Positions 17,634 to 28,433 of a stretch of DNA of 64,000 nt are shown here, piece after piece. Made by a program: the position numbers and the translations under genes. Numbering within the stretch: position 1 is the first letter of the stretch; every line of letters begins with the position of its first letter. The notes below the pieces were generated by a model that worked only from the letters and a program-made list of their open reading frames with translations, was not told the origin of the DNA and did no database searches. This stretch comes from RPQJ01 sp963696545 (GTDB taxonomy: Bacteria; Pseudomonadota; Gammaproteobacteria; Steroidobacterales; Steroidobacteraceae), in assembly GCA_963696545.1 (NCBI GenBank), contig CAVOKQ010000007.1, positions 1 to 64,000 on the forward strand, given 5' to 3'.

Positions 17634-18932
17634 ATGTCAAAGCTTCCCCAACTCGGAATCGCAGCGCTCGGCAGCATTGCGGTCCTCGCATCCCCAGCCG
17701 CATGGGCGCAGGCCGTGAAGCAGGTCGTGAAGCCGCCCGTCTCGCAGGCGTGGATCGACGTCGCGACGTACTCCGGGTTCGGCCTCGGCGGCATGGGACA
17801 GGGCATGATGAACGCCACGCTCGGCGCGCTGATGGGCGGCAAGAACGCCAAGGCAGAGTTCGGCTACACGCAGGCCGGCCCGGCCGGGCGCTGGATGGAC
17901 GTGACCCTGTACACGAGCCGCAACACGAACCTGCAGGAGGCGCTGCAGAGCGTTCCGGAATCGACCGGACTCGCACCGACGCTGAAGCTCGAAACCCCTG
18001 AGAAACCGAAGCCCGCCCCGCGCGTCGACGACGAGGGGCCGGTCGAGATGAACGCCGAGCCGCCGAAGGGCAAGCTCGTAATGTACTGGGGCTGCTCCGA
18101 GACCGTGCGTCCGGGCCAGCCTAAGGTCGTCAACCTGGAGACGGCGACGATCGCCGAGCTCGGCAAGTTCTTCGAGTCGCGGCACGCCACGCAGCGCGGC
18201 GCACATGCGACGGTGGGCCGCCCGGTCTGGCCGAGCAGGACCGACAAGCGCACTTTCCCGGCCGGCGCCTCGATTGCGGGACAGCACGCCTATTCGGGCG
18301 AAGGCGTTCCCGAGAGCTTCAAGTTCGCCATCCCGGCAGCGCAGGACATCATGCCGGAGATCAAGCTCCGCCAGACCGAGCAGCCGACGTTCGTGCAGCT
18401 CGAGTGGAATGCGATTCCCACCGCCCGCGCATACTTCCTCGGCAGCATGGGTGCACTCCCGAACGAGGGAGAGATGGGCATGGTGATCTGGACCTCGAGC
18501 GAACTGCCGGACAGCGGCATGGGCCTGTTCGACTACCAGACCAATACTGCGGTGGACAAGTGGCTCAATGAGAAGGTGCTGCTGCCGCCGACAACGACGA
18601 AATGCGCGATCCCGAAGGAAGCCGCGGCCCAGGGCATGCTGCGCGCGATCGCATATGGCACGGAAATCAACATGGCGTATCCACCTCGACCGAGCGACCC
18701 CAAGATCGCTTGGGAGCCGGAATGGAGCGTCAAGCTGCGCGTCAAGTCGATGACGACCACGATGATCGGCATGCCCGAAGGCGCGGGGATGCCTGGCGCA
18801 GACTCGAGCGAAATGACGGACGCGCCGCCGCCGGCCGACGGCCAGGCGCCGGCTCCGGCGCCGGAGAAAAAGAAGAAGAAGGGCTGGAACCCGCTCGACG
18901 TCGTCAAGGACGTAGTGGACAAGATTCCCTGA
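17634..18932 (+). CDS. Secreted protein of unknown function
   Basis: A 432-aa protein with a clear signal peptide (MSKLPQLGIAALGSIAVLAS, predicted cleavage after AWAQA), so periplasmic or exported. AGGGAG precedes ATG 17634. A glycine/methionine-rich segment (GFGLGGMGQGMMNATLGALM) lies near residue 45. A central PKGKLVMYWGCSETVRPGQP block looks like a conserved core, since several such tryptophan/cysteine words survive in proteins annotated only as hypothetical. The C-terminus is proline/alanine rich and ends in a run of five lysines and GWNPLDVVKDVVDKIP. I do not recognise a functional family. Neighbours (divergent aminotransferase, convergent molybdopterin enzyme) give no strong hint. Confidence 0.75.
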   Translation: MSKLPQLGIAALGSIAVLASPAAWAQAVKQVVKPPVSQAWIDVATYSGFGLGGMGQGMMNATLGALMGGKNAKAEFGYTQAGPAGRWMDVTLYTSRNTNLQEALQSVPESTGLAPTLKLETPEKPKPAPRVDDEGPVEMNAEPPKGKLVMYWGCSETVRPGQPKVVNLETATIAELGKFFESRHATQRGAHATVGRPVWPSRTDKRTFPAGASIAGQHAYSGEGVPESFKFAIPAAQDIMPEIKLRQTEQPTFVQLEWNAIPTARAYFLGSMGALPNEGEMGMVIWTSSELPDSGMGLFDYQTNTAVDKWLNEKVLLPPTTTKCAIPKEAAAQGMLRAIAYGTEINMAYPPRPSDPKIAWEPEWSVKLRVKSMTTTMIGMPEGAGMPGADSSEMTDAPPPADGQAPAPAPEKKKKKGWNPLDVVKDVVDKIP

Positions 18933-18956
18933 GCCTGCCGGCTCGCGGCGCCGCGA

Positions 18957-21185
18957 TCAAGCGCGCGCTGCGAGCTGCACGGGCTCCACTTCGACAGGCG
19001 TGCCGTTCAGCACCGCTGTGCCCGTCAGCGCGTCGATCCGCTGATCGTCGATCACGTCGTTGATGCTCGCGCCCGCGTGGCGCCCGGCAACCGAGAGCCG
19101 CGTACCGGGACGGTCGTGGCCCCAGCCGTGCGGCAGGCTGACGACCCCGGGCATCACCTCTTCCGTGACCTCGGCCGCGACCTCGACGGCACCTACTCGC
19201 GAGCTGAGCCGCACCGTCGCACCGTCCGCGACTCCACGCCGTACGGCATCGTCCGGATGAATCATCAGCGTGCAGCGCGGCTTGCCCTTCACGAGTCGCT
19301 GGCTGTTGTGCAGCCATGAATTGTTGCTGCGAACGTGACGCCGGCCGATCAGCACCAGGCCAGGTACCGGCGACGTCAATGAACGTGCGGCGCGCTCCAG
19401 GTCCTTCAGGTACACGTCCGGCGCAAGCCGGACCCGGCGGTCTTCGGTCGCGATCCGCCGCAGCAGGCCGGCCTCGAGCGGGCCCAGGTCCACACCGTGC
19501 GGAGCCGCTCGCAGTTGCGCAAGACCGAGACCCCTCGGCCTGCGATCGGGCGCTTCGAGCAGCTTGCGCATCGCCCCGAAGCCCGGCAGGCGCCCGAGCA
19601 TGCGCAGTGCACCGCGGTTCTGCCGGCCATACTTCCCGGTCCGCAGCATCCAGTCCAGCAGGCCATCGGGACCGAGGCGGCGTGCCACGCTGCCGCGCGC
19701 CCCTGCCATGCTGCGCTCGAGCCCAGGGCTCGTGCCGAGCCTGAGCGTGAGCTCGCCGAGGATCTCGTGGTCGTGCAGCGCGCCCGCCGGCGGCTCGAAC
19801 AACGGCGGCGAGTACTTGGCAAAATTACGCACCGCGAATCCGCTCAACGCGATGTCGTAATGGCTGCGCTCGAGCGGACTGGTCGGCGGCAGGATCAGGT
19901 GCGCATGCCGCGTGGTCTCATTCAGGTACGGATCCACCGACACCATGAATTCGAGCCCTTCGAGCGCGCGCTCGAGCTGCCTGCCGTTCGGCGTGGAAAG
20001 CACCGGATTGCCCGAGAACGTGATCAGTGCCCGCACCTGCCCTGCGCCGGGCATGAGGATCTCGTCGGCCAGCGTCGCCACCGGGAGCTCGTTGCCGAAC
20101 TCCGGCAGACTCCGGACGCGCGAGTGGAACTTCGCGTAGTGGCCCTTCGAACCGTAGGCGCGGGTCAGGTCGACCGCCGGCTCGGCGAACATCATGCCGC
20201 CCTCGCTGTCGAGGTGACCCGTGAGGATGTTCAGGCAATAGATCAGCCAGATCGCGAGGCCGCCGAACTCCTGCGTGCACGCGCCGACGCGGCCATAGAC
20301 GAGTGCCCTGGGCTCGGCGAGGAGCTCCCGGGCCAGCCGCGCAATGCGTTCCCGTGCAATCCCGCAGCGGGCGGCGAGTTCGTCGGGATCGAAGCCGCGC
20401 ACTGCGGAGCGCAGCTGCTCTACGCCGTCCAGGCTGCGCGCGAGGTGACCCGGGTCGACCTTGCCGCTGGCGAAGACTTCCTGCACCAGCGCGAGCAACA
20501 GGAACACGTCGGTGCCGGGCCGGATCGGCAAGTGCTCGTCGGCGATCTGCGCCGACTCGGTACGGCGCGGATCCACGACGATGAAACGACCCCCGCGCGC
20601 GCGCAGCGCCGCGACGCGTTTCTCGAAACCAGGAGCGCCCATCAGCGAGCCGCCGGACGCGACGGGGTTGCCGCCGATGCAGACGAACAGCTGCGTGCGG
20701 TCCACGTCGGGCACCGGCATCAGGAACTGGTGCCCGAACATCATGCAGGAGGCCATCATGTGCGGGAGCTGGTCCACGCTGGTGGCCGAGTACAGGTTCT
20801 TCGTGCGGACGGAGCGGATGAAGTCGCCCACCGTCAGCATGGCGCCGAAGTTGTGCACTGTCGGGTTGCCGACATAGAGCGCGACCGCGTCGTGCCCATG
20901 ACGCTCGCGAACTTCGCCGATGCGCCGCTCGATCTCGGCGAACGCGTCAGGCCAGGTGATCTCCTCCCAGCCTGCCGCCGTGCGCCGCATCGGTCGACGC
21001 AAACGATCCGGGTCCTCGTGCAGGTCCTTCAGCGCGACCGCCTTCGGGCAGATGTGGCCACGACTCAGCACGTCGTCCCGATCGGGTTTGATCGAAAGGA
21101 CCTGCCCGTCCCGGTGCTCGATGACAATGCCGCACATTGCCTCGCAGATCGAGCACGTGCGGTGATGAAGTTGCGTCTCCCCCAT
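18957..21185 (-). CDS. Molybdopterin-dependent oxidoreductase, formate dehydrogenase/nitrate reductase-like
   Basis: A 742-aa bis-MGD enzyme of the DMSO reductase superfamily. The N-terminal [4Fe-4S] ligands are C11, C14, C18 and C46 (CSICEAMC...HICPKA). LYSATSVDQLPHMMASCMMF places a candidate Mo-ligating cysteine at C147. Later words are FVCIGGNPVASG, FIVVDPRRTESA, LITFSGNPVLSTPNG and, in the molydopterin-dinucleotide-binding domain, SLPHGWGHDRPG. There is no Tat signal, so it is likely cytoplasmic. Ribosome site GGAGG lies six nt before ATG 21185. No iron-sulfur or membrane partner subunit and no MGD chaperone is adjacent, so this is a lone catalytic subunit. Substrate unknown. Confidence 0.85.
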   Translation of the reverse strand: MGETQLHHRTCSICEAMCGIVIEHRDGQVLSIKPDRDDVLSRGHICPKAVALKDLHEDPDRLRRPMRRTAAGWEEITWPDAFAEIERRIGEVRERHGHDAVALYVGNPTVHNFGAMLTVGDFIRSVRTKNLYSATSVDQLPHMMASCMMFGHQFLMPVPDVDRTQLFVCIGGNPVASGGSLMGAPGFEKRVAALRARGGRFIVVDPRRTESAQIADEHLPIRPGTDVFLLLALVQEVFASGKVDPGHLARSLDGVEQLRSAVRGFDPDELAARCGIARERIARLARELLAEPRALVYGRVGACTQEFGGLAIWLIYCLNILTGHLDSEGGMMFAEPAVDLTRAYGSKGHYAKFHSRVRSLPEFGNELPVATLADEILMPGAGQVRALITFSGNPVLSTPNGRQLERALEGLEFMVSVDPYLNETTRHAHLILPPTSPLERSHYDIALSGFAVRNFAKYSPPLFEPPAGALHDHEILGELTLRLGTSPGLERSMAGARGSVARRLGPDGLLDWMLRTGKYGRQNRGALRMLGRLPGFGAMRKLLEAPDRRPRGLGLAQLRAAPHGVDLGPLEAGLLRRIATEDRRVRLAPDVYLKDLERAARSLTSPVPGLVLIGRRHVRSNNSWLHNSQRLVKGKPRCTLMIHPDDAVRRGVADGATVRLSSRVGAVEVAAEVTEEVMPGVVSLPHGWGHDRPGTRLSVAGRHAGASINDVIDDQRIDALTGTAVLNGTPVEVEPVQLAARA

Positions 21186-21207
21186 CGCGCCTCCGTTCAG
21201 CGTCGCA

Positions 21208-22638
21208 TCAAGTCCTGCGCAGTCGCCGCGCCAATAGCAGCCCGCCGAGCAGGAACAGCAGCGCCGGCGAGGCTGAACCCCCGCCGTTCACGTTCTTCTT
21301 CTGGCCGCACCTCGTGTTGCCTTCGACCGTCGTGCCGTTCGCGCTGTACAGGAACAGCGTACCGCTGCCACAACTGCCGCCGTTCAGGTTGATGCCTACG
21401 AAGTTCGTGCTGCTGATCTGCAGCAGCGGCCCGGTGGGATTCGATCCCTGCGAGTTGTCGAAGCTGTGCAGCTTCGTGAACCCCGTGCCATCGCGATTGA
21501 TCGAGAAGATCGTGCCCTGGTTCGTGTTGCCGCCGTTCGAGTTGGTGCCGCCGAACGCGGTCGTCCCATAGAGCTTCGTGTCCGCGCCGAGGATCAGCGC
21601 ACCGGACGGCGCGCGGCCGTTCGGGTCGTCGAAGTCGTGCAGCACCGTCAGCAGTCGCGCGCCAGGGTCGAACGAGAACAACGTGCCGGCGCCGTTCGGG
21701 CCGCCTTCGCCCGCGACGCCGTACAGGCGCCCGTCCTTGCCGTCCGTGAGACCAACGACCGGCGCGGCGCCGTCGACGTTCGAGGCCGAAGAGCCGGACC
21801 CCGACAGCGACGAGAACGTGTGCTGCAACTGGAATCCAGTGCCGTCCACGCCGACCCGGAATATCGTGCCGCGCCCGTTCAGGCCGCCCGACGGCGCGGT
21901 GCCATACAGCAGGCCGTCAGCGCCCTGCAGCAAGGTGCCGACCGGCGCGATGCCGTCGAGATTGGTGGTGACGTCCGCATTCTTGTCCGAAGTGATCGCA
22001 CCGAACGAATGCAGTACCTTGAACGACGTGCCGTCCTTCGAGAGCTTGAAGATCGTACCGGTCCCGTTGGGTCCGCCGGCGCGCGCGACGCCGTACAGGA
22101 AGCCATCGCTGCCTTCGATCAGCCTCGAATCGGGATACGCGCCTTCGCCGTTGATCGGGTTGGAACTCTGGTTCGAAGTGGTCCACGTGTCGAACGCGTG
22201 CACGATCGTGAATCCAGTGCCGTCGATCTTGATGCGGTACACGGTGCCGGTCGTGTTCGCGGTGGTGCCCACCGCACCGAAGGTGGTGGTGCCGTACAGC
22301 AGCCCGTCGCTGCCGACCATCGGGCCGACCGCGGGCGCGTAGGACTGGTTGTTCTGCATCTGGTACAGGGTCGTCACGGACGATCCGTTGGGCGTGACGC
22401 GGTAGATCAGGCCGCCGGTCACGGAGCTCGAGGACGCCGTCGTGCCGTAGTACGCGCCGTCGGAACCGGCAACGATGCCGCCGTTCGGCGTCGAGGAGCT
22501 GAATGCAACGACCGTCGAGACCGCCGGGGACGTGGACTGGCCGAACGCGGCGCCACACAGCGCCAGCAGCCCGGCCGGCAGCAGGACGCGAATCAGTCGG
22601 GCGAACGGACGGGGCTCGAGGGGGCGCATCGACGGCAT
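21208..22638 (-). CDS. GloVer-repeat protein with GlyGly-CTERM anchor
   Basis: A 476-aa exported protein. The signal peptide ends near ALCGAAFGQ. The body is a series of repeats of the form GT(I/V)(F/Y)R(I/V)xxDGTGF...LHSF (seen at least five times, for example GTIFKLSKDGTSFKVLHSF and GTIFSINRDGTGFTKLHSF) separated by GSDGxLYGTT units. This is the GloVer tandem repeat (TIGR03803 type). The C-terminus is GGGSASPALLFLLGGLLLA followed by basic residues. That is a GlyGly-CTERM sorting signal, processed by rhombosortase and linked to type II secretion and surface anchoring in gammaproteobacteria. No rhombosortase gene is in the window. The start at ATG 22638 gives a proper signal peptide; a longer frame to 22716 is arginine/proline-rich and unlikely. 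Confidence 0.85.
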   Translation of the reverse strand: MPSMRPLEPRPFARLIRVLLPAGLLALCGAAFGQSTSPAVSTVVAFSSSTPNGGIVAGSDGAYYGTTASSSSVTGGLIYRVTPNGSSVTTLYQMQNNQSYAPAVGPMVGSDGLLYGTTTFGAVGTTANTTGTVYRIKIDGTGFTIVHAFDTWTTSNQSSNPINGEGAYPDSRLIEGSDGFLYGVARAGGPNGTGTIFKLSKDGTSFKVLHSFGAITSDKNADVTTNLDGIAPVGTLLQGADGLLYGTAPSGGLNGRGTIFRVGVDGTGFQLQHTFSSLSGSGSSASNVDGAAPVVGLTDGKDGRLYGVAGEGGPNGAGTLFSFDPGARLLTVLHDFDDPNGRAPSGALILGADTKLYGTTAFGGTNSNGGNTNQGTIFSINRDGTGFTKLHSFDNSQGSNPTGPLLQISSTNFVGINLNGGSCGSGTLFLYSANGTTVEGNTRCGQKKNVNGGGSASPALLFLLGGLLLARRLRRT

Positions 22639-22786
22639 CGGCTCTGGGTCTCCAGGTTCCCGGCGGGCGCCGGGCGGAAGGGAGCGAATTGTGCCGGATT
22701 CCGGGGCGGAGCGCATCGCAACCGCCCGGGCGCCGCCCAGTCGCTAGAATGCGCGCCCCGACCGCTCAACCCGAAGGCTCCGGCCC

Positions 22787-24697
<1,911 letters not shown>

Positions 24698-25672
24698 TCA
24701 GACCAGCACGACAACCTTGCCGCGGGCGCGCCTGCTGCGCAGCGAGTCGAATGCCGCCGCGAAGTCCTCCATCGGGTGTGTCTCGCCGACCACGGGCTTG
24801 AGCTTGCCGGACTCGAACATCGCCCAGAGCTCCGCGACGTTCTGCATCTGCACCTGCGGTTCGCGACCGATGAAGCTGCCCCAGAACACGCCGACGATCG
24901 AGCAGCCCTTCAGCAGCGGCAGGTTCAGCGGGATGCGCGGGATGTCACCTCCTGCAAAGCCGATCACGAGGTAACGCCCCTTCCAGGCCATGCTGCGCAG
25001 CGCGGGCTCCGCGAGCGAACCACCGACCGGATCGTAGACGACGTCGACGCCCTTGCCGCGCGTCAACTCCTTGATCCGGTCCTTCAGGTCCTGCGTCGTG
25101 TAGTTGACCAGGTGATCCGCTCCGAGCGATCGCGCGAGCTCGAGCTTGTCGTCACTGCTCGCCGCTGCGATCACCGTCGCACCCATCTGCTTGCCGAGCT
25201 CGACCGCGGTCGTGCCGACGCCGCCGGCGGCTCCGAGCACCAGCAGCGTCTCCCCCGCCTGCAGGTTCGCACGCTGCTTGAGCGCGTGGATGGTCGTGAA
25301 GTAGGTGATGCAGATCCCCGCCGCGGACTCGAGCGGCACGTTGCGCGGCGCGGGAATCACGAACGCAGCCGGCGCCGCGACCCGCTCCGCCATAGTGCGC
25401 CCACACGCCGACACGACGGCGTCCCCGACCTTGAGGTGCTTGACGCCCTCGCCCACCGCGGAGATCGTGCCGGAGAGCTCAGTCCCGACCACGAACGGCA
25501 CCGGTGGCTTGTCCTGGTACAGGCCCTGCGTCATCAGCAGGTCAGGGAAATTGAGCGCCGCCGCGCAGACGTCGATGACGACCTGGCCTGCGCCGGCTGA
25601 CGGCTCCGGCCAGTCACTCACGAGGGCGAGACCGTCGATGCCGGTCAGCTCACGACAAATCACTGCGCGCAT
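24698..25672 (-). CDS. Zinc-independent MDR oxidoreductase, NADPH:quinone oxidoreductase-like
   Basis: A 324-aa medium-chain reductase. It has a GroES-like N-terminal half (VVIDVCAAALNFPDLLMTQG, VVGTELSGTISAVGEGV) and a Rossmann NADPH domain with LVLGAAGGVGTTAVELGKQMG and VDVVYDPVGG. The zinc-ligand cysteines of alcohol dehydrogenases are absent, which places it with QorA-like quinone or enoyl reductases. It is the third gene of a (-) operon after the Gfo/Idh and FMN-dehydrogenase genes (13-nt gap). The physiological substrate is not predictable. A role in reducing an alpha,beta-unsaturated carbonyl is typical for the family. Confidence 0.87.
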   Translation of the reverse strand: MRAVICRELTGIDGLALVSDWPEPSAGAGQVVIDVCAAALNFPDLLMTQGLYQDKPPVPFVVGTELSGTISAVGEGVKHLKVGDAVVSACGRTMAERVAAPAAFVIPAPRNVPLESAAGICITYFTTIHALKQRANLQAGETLLVLGAAGGVGTTAVELGKQMGATVIAAASSDDKLELARSLGADHLVNYTTQDLKDRIKELTRGKGVDVVYDPVGGSLAEPALRSMAWKGRYLVIGFAGGDIPRIPLNLPLLKGCSIVGVFWGSFIGREPQVQMQNVAELWAMFESGKLKPVVGETHPMEDFAAAFDSLRSRRARGKVVVLV

Positions 25673-25685
25673 CTTACCTCCGGGG

Positions 25686-26855
25686 TCAGGATCGAATCAG
25701 GTGACGGCCGAGCTCGCCGATCGAGCGGCAACCGAGCAGCAGCATCGTGCGCTCCATCTCGGAGCGCAGGATGCCGAGAGCGTGCGTCACGCCGGCCTCG
25801 CCGCCGGCCGCGAGGCCGTACAGAGGTGCGCGGCCGATCATCACGCCGTGGGCGCCGAGCGCCATCGCCTTCAGCACGTCGGCACCGCGCCTGAAACCGC
25901 CGTCGACCAGCACGGTGAGCCGGTCGCCGACCTCGCCCGCGACGGCGGGCAGCAACTCGACGCCGGAAGCGCAGCAGTCGAGCTGACGGCCGCCGTGGTT
26001 GCTGAGCACGATGCCGTCGGCACCGACATCCACCGAGCGGCGGGCGTCCTCGAGGCACAGGATGCCTTTCAGCACGAGCTTGCCTTGCCAGCGCTTGCGC
26101 AACCGCTCCATGTCATCCCACGACAGCTTCGCGTTGATCTGCGTGCCCATGAAGCGCGCACCGACCAGCGCGGATTGCTTGCCAGGTGGCAGGAACTCGA
26201 CCAGGTTCTCGAAGCGAGGCGCGCCGTTCGGCACCATCACCTGCCACAGCCAGCGCGGGTGCGCGAGGACGTCGAGCTTGCGCGACAGCCTGAGCTTCAT
26301 CGGCGCAGAGTAATTGCGCTGGTCCCACTCACGCGCGCCGAAGATCGGCACGTCGGTCGTGACCACCAGTGTCTCGACGCCCGCCTCGGCCGCGACGTCG
26401 ACGAGCCGGTCGATCGTCTTCGGATCCTTGACCGGATACAGCTGGAACCACACCTGGCCGTCCACCTCGCCCTTCATCTTCTTCAGCGCGTAGTTCGAGA
26501 CGGTGCTCAGCGTGAACGGGATACCGGCCGAGGCGGCCGCGCGCGCGAGCGCAAGGTCACCCTGCGGCCAGAGCAGCCCATTGAATCCGGTCGGCGCGAT
26601 GATCACGGGCAAGTGACAAGTGCGGCCGAAGATCTCGGTCGAAAGGTCCGGCGCACCGACACCCGCGAGCGTGCGGGGCAGCCAGGTGATGCGCTCGAAC
26701 ACGTCGCGATTGCGGCGCAGCGCCACCTCGTCCTCCGCGCCGCCCTCGACGTACTCGAAGCTGAACGTCGGCACCCGGCGGCGCGCGACCCGTCGCAGGT
26801 CCTCGACGTTGATCGCGCGGCGGAAGTCTCCACCCGCGTAATGCTCACGCTTCAT
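25686..26855 (-). CDS. FMN-dependent alpha-hydroxy-acid oxidase/dehydrogenase (LldD-like)
   Basis: A 389-aa protein of the lactate dehydrogenase/glycolate oxidase/mandelate dehydrogenase family. It starts at ATG 26855, sharing one base with the upstream stop (TGATG). FMN and catalytic elements are PVIIAPTGFNGLLWPQGDLA, PFTLSTVSNYALKKMK, WFQLYPVKD, LVVTTDVPIFGAREWDQRN, LVLKGIL and the active-site IVLSNHGGRQLD with its base histidine, then VLVDGGFRRGADVLKAMALG. It oxidises an L-2-hydroxy acid to the 2-keto acid. The length matches LldD, but identity of the substrate (lactate, mandelate or other) cannot be read. Co-transcribed with the Gfo/Idh and MDR genes. Confidence 0.87.
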   Translation of the reverse strand: MKREHYAGGDFRRAINVEDLRRVARRRVPTFSFEYVEGGAEDEVALRRNRDVFERITWLPRTLAGVGAPDLSTEIFGRTCHLPVIIAPTGFNGLLWPQGDLALARAAASAGIPFTLSTVSNYALKKMKGEVDGQVWFQLYPVKDPKTIDRLVDVAAEAGVETLVVTTDVPIFGAREWDQRNYSAPMKLRLSRKLDVLAHPRWLWQVMVPNGAPRFENLVEFLPPGKQSALVGARFMGTQINAKLSWDDMERLRKRWQGKLVLKGILCLEDARRSVDVGADGIVLSNHGGRQLDCCASGVELLPAVAGEVGDRLTVLVDGGFRRGADVLKAMALGAHGVMIGRAPLYGLAAGGEAGVTHALGILRSEMERTMLLLGCRSIGELGRHLIRS

Positions 26856-27802
26856 CACTGTTGCACCTCGGCCTGAACCAATGCCGTGATCCTGAGCGCC
26901 GTCTCGAGTGCCTGCAGGCCCGCCTCGCCGCTCACGACAGGCGCCCCGCCGTCGATGATCGAGCGCAGGAATGCCTCGATCTCGAGCCGGAGCGCATCGC
27001 CCTGGTCGTACGTGCGCTCCTCGATCGAGACCTGCCCGGGCGCCGCGCCCGCATCCGCCGGCGGCTTGCGCACGATCGTCAGCACCTTCTGCTGCAGGTC
27101 GATCGACACGTATGCGTCGTCCTGGAACAGGCGCAGCTTGCGCTCGGTCTTCATGCTGACGCGACTCGCGGTCGTGTTGGCGACGCAACCATTCGCGTAG
27201 CGGATGCGCGCATTGGCGATGTCGAGACCGGAGGAGAACACGGAGGTGCCGACCGCGTCGATCGAGGTGATCGGCGAGCGCACCAGGCTCTGGATCAGGT
27301 CGATGTCGTGGATCATCAGGTCGAGCACGACGTTCACGTCCGTGCCGCGCTCCTTGAACGGAGCGAGGCGATGAGACTCGATGAAACGCGGCGTGTGCAG
27401 TGCGCTGCCGAGCGCGAGGATCGCGGGATTGAATCGCTCGAGGTGCCCGACCTGCAGCACGCATCCACTGCGCGCAGCGAGATCGATCAGTTCGCGCGCC
27501 TCCGCGGGCGTCTCGGTGATCGGCTTCTCGACCAGCACGTGCACACCACGCTCCAGGCATTCGCGCGCGATCGGATGATGCAGCGGTGTCGGGGTGGCGA
27601 TGCTGACCGCGTCCACTTGACCGAGGATCTCACGGAAATCCGCGCATGGCCGGCATCCCAGCTCGGCCGCGACGCGGTCTCGTGTCGATGCGTCGGAATC
27701 CACGACCGCCACCAGCCGGGACTCGGGCAGCGTGGCGTACTTCTGCGCGTGGAATCGCCCGAGGTACCCGACGCCGATGACCGCAGTACGTACCTGTTTC
27801 AT
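26855..27802 (-). CDS. Gfo/Idh/MocA-family NAD(P)-dependent oxidoreductase
   Basis: A 315-aa dehydrogenase and first gene of a three-gene (-) operon. The Rossmann fold starts at once (TAVIGVGYLGRFHAQKYATL). The EKP motif VLVEKPITETPAEA and the second-domain GHLERFNPAI and MIHDIDLIQSLV follow, as in sugar and inositol dehydrogenases. The opening VGYLGRFHAQKYA is reminiscent of UDP-GlcNAc 3-dehydrogenase (GnnA-type) proteins linked to lipid A with 2,3-diamino sugars, but no lpx or aminotransferase partner is near. That assignment is only a possibility. It overlaps the LldD-like gene by one nucleotide, so translation is probably coupled. Confidence 0.85.
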   Translation of the reverse strand: MKQVRTAVIGVGYLGRFHAQKYATLPESRLVAVVDSDASTRDRVAAELGCRPCADFREILGQVDAVSIATPTPLHHPIARECLERGVHVLVEKPITETPAEARELIDLAARSGCVLQVGHLERFNPAILALGSALHTPRFIESHRLAPFKERGTDVNVVLDLMIHDIDLIQSLVRSPITSIDAVGTSVFSSGLDIANARIRYANGCVANTTASRVSMKTERKLRLFQDDAYVSIDLQQKVLTIVRKPPADAGAAPGQVSIEERTYDQGDALRLEIEAFLRSIIDGGAPVVSGEAGLQALETALRITALVQAEVQQ

Positions 27803-27865
27803 GGCTGCGATGATACTTAATGAGGGCTCTTGCGGATCGTCCGTGTTGCACGCAGGATGATCAAC

Positions 27866-28123
27866 ATGAAGCTCAGGCGTGACTCAATCTGGCTGGTCGT
27901 GGCGCTGCTGTTCGGCGCCATCGCGCTGCCGTTCCTCGTGTACTACACGGGCGTCGTGACCCTCGGCCCGTACTCGCACGGCGGGCCTTTCGGCTTCTAC
28001 GCAGATTTCCTCGCCGGGCTTGCGCGATTGCGCTGGTCCGCGTGGATGCTGCTGCTCGGGCCTGCGGCGCTGGCAATGCTCTGGCGCCTGCTCGTGGCGT
28101 ATGCTTGGCGCAAGGAGGCCTGA
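27866..28123 (+). CDS. Small two-helix membrane protein, unknown function
   Basis: An 85-aa protein. Two hydrophobic segments (SIWLVVALLFGAIALPFLVY near residues 7-26, and a second around 55-78) flank a glycine/proline-rich loop (TLGPYSHGGPFGFYADF). It ends in a basic KEA tail. The start at ATG 27866 was chosen because AGGA lies eight nt upstream. An in-frame ATG nine nt earlier has its AGG too close. It is probably in an operon with the next small gene (31-nt gap). No family recognised. Confidence 0.6.
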   Translation: MKLRRDSIWLVVALLFGAIALPFLVYYTGVVTLGPYSHGGPFGFYADFLAGLARLRWSAWMLLLGPAALAMLWRLLVAYAWRKEA

Positions 28124-28154
28124 CGGCTCCCGTTCGAAAGCACGGAGGTGGGTG

Positions 28155-28409
28155 ATGGGTACCGTGCGAATCTGGTGGCAGAAGCTCGTCGCGCAGGAGC
28201 CAGTGGCACCGGCGCCCAAAGCCGGGTCGGCCATCCCCAGGCGACGCAGGCCGGTCCCCTTCCGGACGCCCGACGCGCCGGAGCTTGAACTGTCGGACGC
28301 CCCGGAGCCCAGCAAGCCGTCGCATGTCGGCGCAGCCGGGTTCGACCCCTATGCCAGCGATGCGGGCTACTCGAAGCCGCACAGCTGGGAGCGCATCGAC
28401 CACGACTGA
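28155..28409 (+). CDS. Small soluble protein of unknown function
   Basis: An 84-aa protein preceded by a strong ribosome site (GGAGGTGGGTG before ATG 28155). It opens MGTVRIWWQKLVAQEP, continues proline- and arginine-rich, and ends with a patch that looks structured or conserved: FDPYASDAGYSKPHSWERID. There is no signal peptide or membrane helix. The C-terminal words suggest a short interaction motif, but I do not recognise a family. It follows the small membrane protein and converges with the M28 peptidase gene. Confidence 0.55.
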   Translation: MGTVRIWWQKLVAQEPVAPAPKAGSAIPRRRRPVPFRTPDAPELELSDAPEPSKPSHVGAAGFDPYASDAGYSKPHSWERIDHD

Positions 28410-28433
28410 CGGGTCCGCGCCCGCCACGCCGGG

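Noticed and set aside
15062..18001. Open frame of 979 codons on the + strand across permease, aminotransferase and the 17.4 kb gap
   Set aside because: Arg/His/Gln-rich shadow of two well-supported minus-strand genes; no family resemblance.
19497..21392. Open frame of 631 codons opposite the molybdopterin oxidoreductase
   Set aside because: No domain and biased composition; the minus-strand gene has intact cysteine and cofactor motifs.
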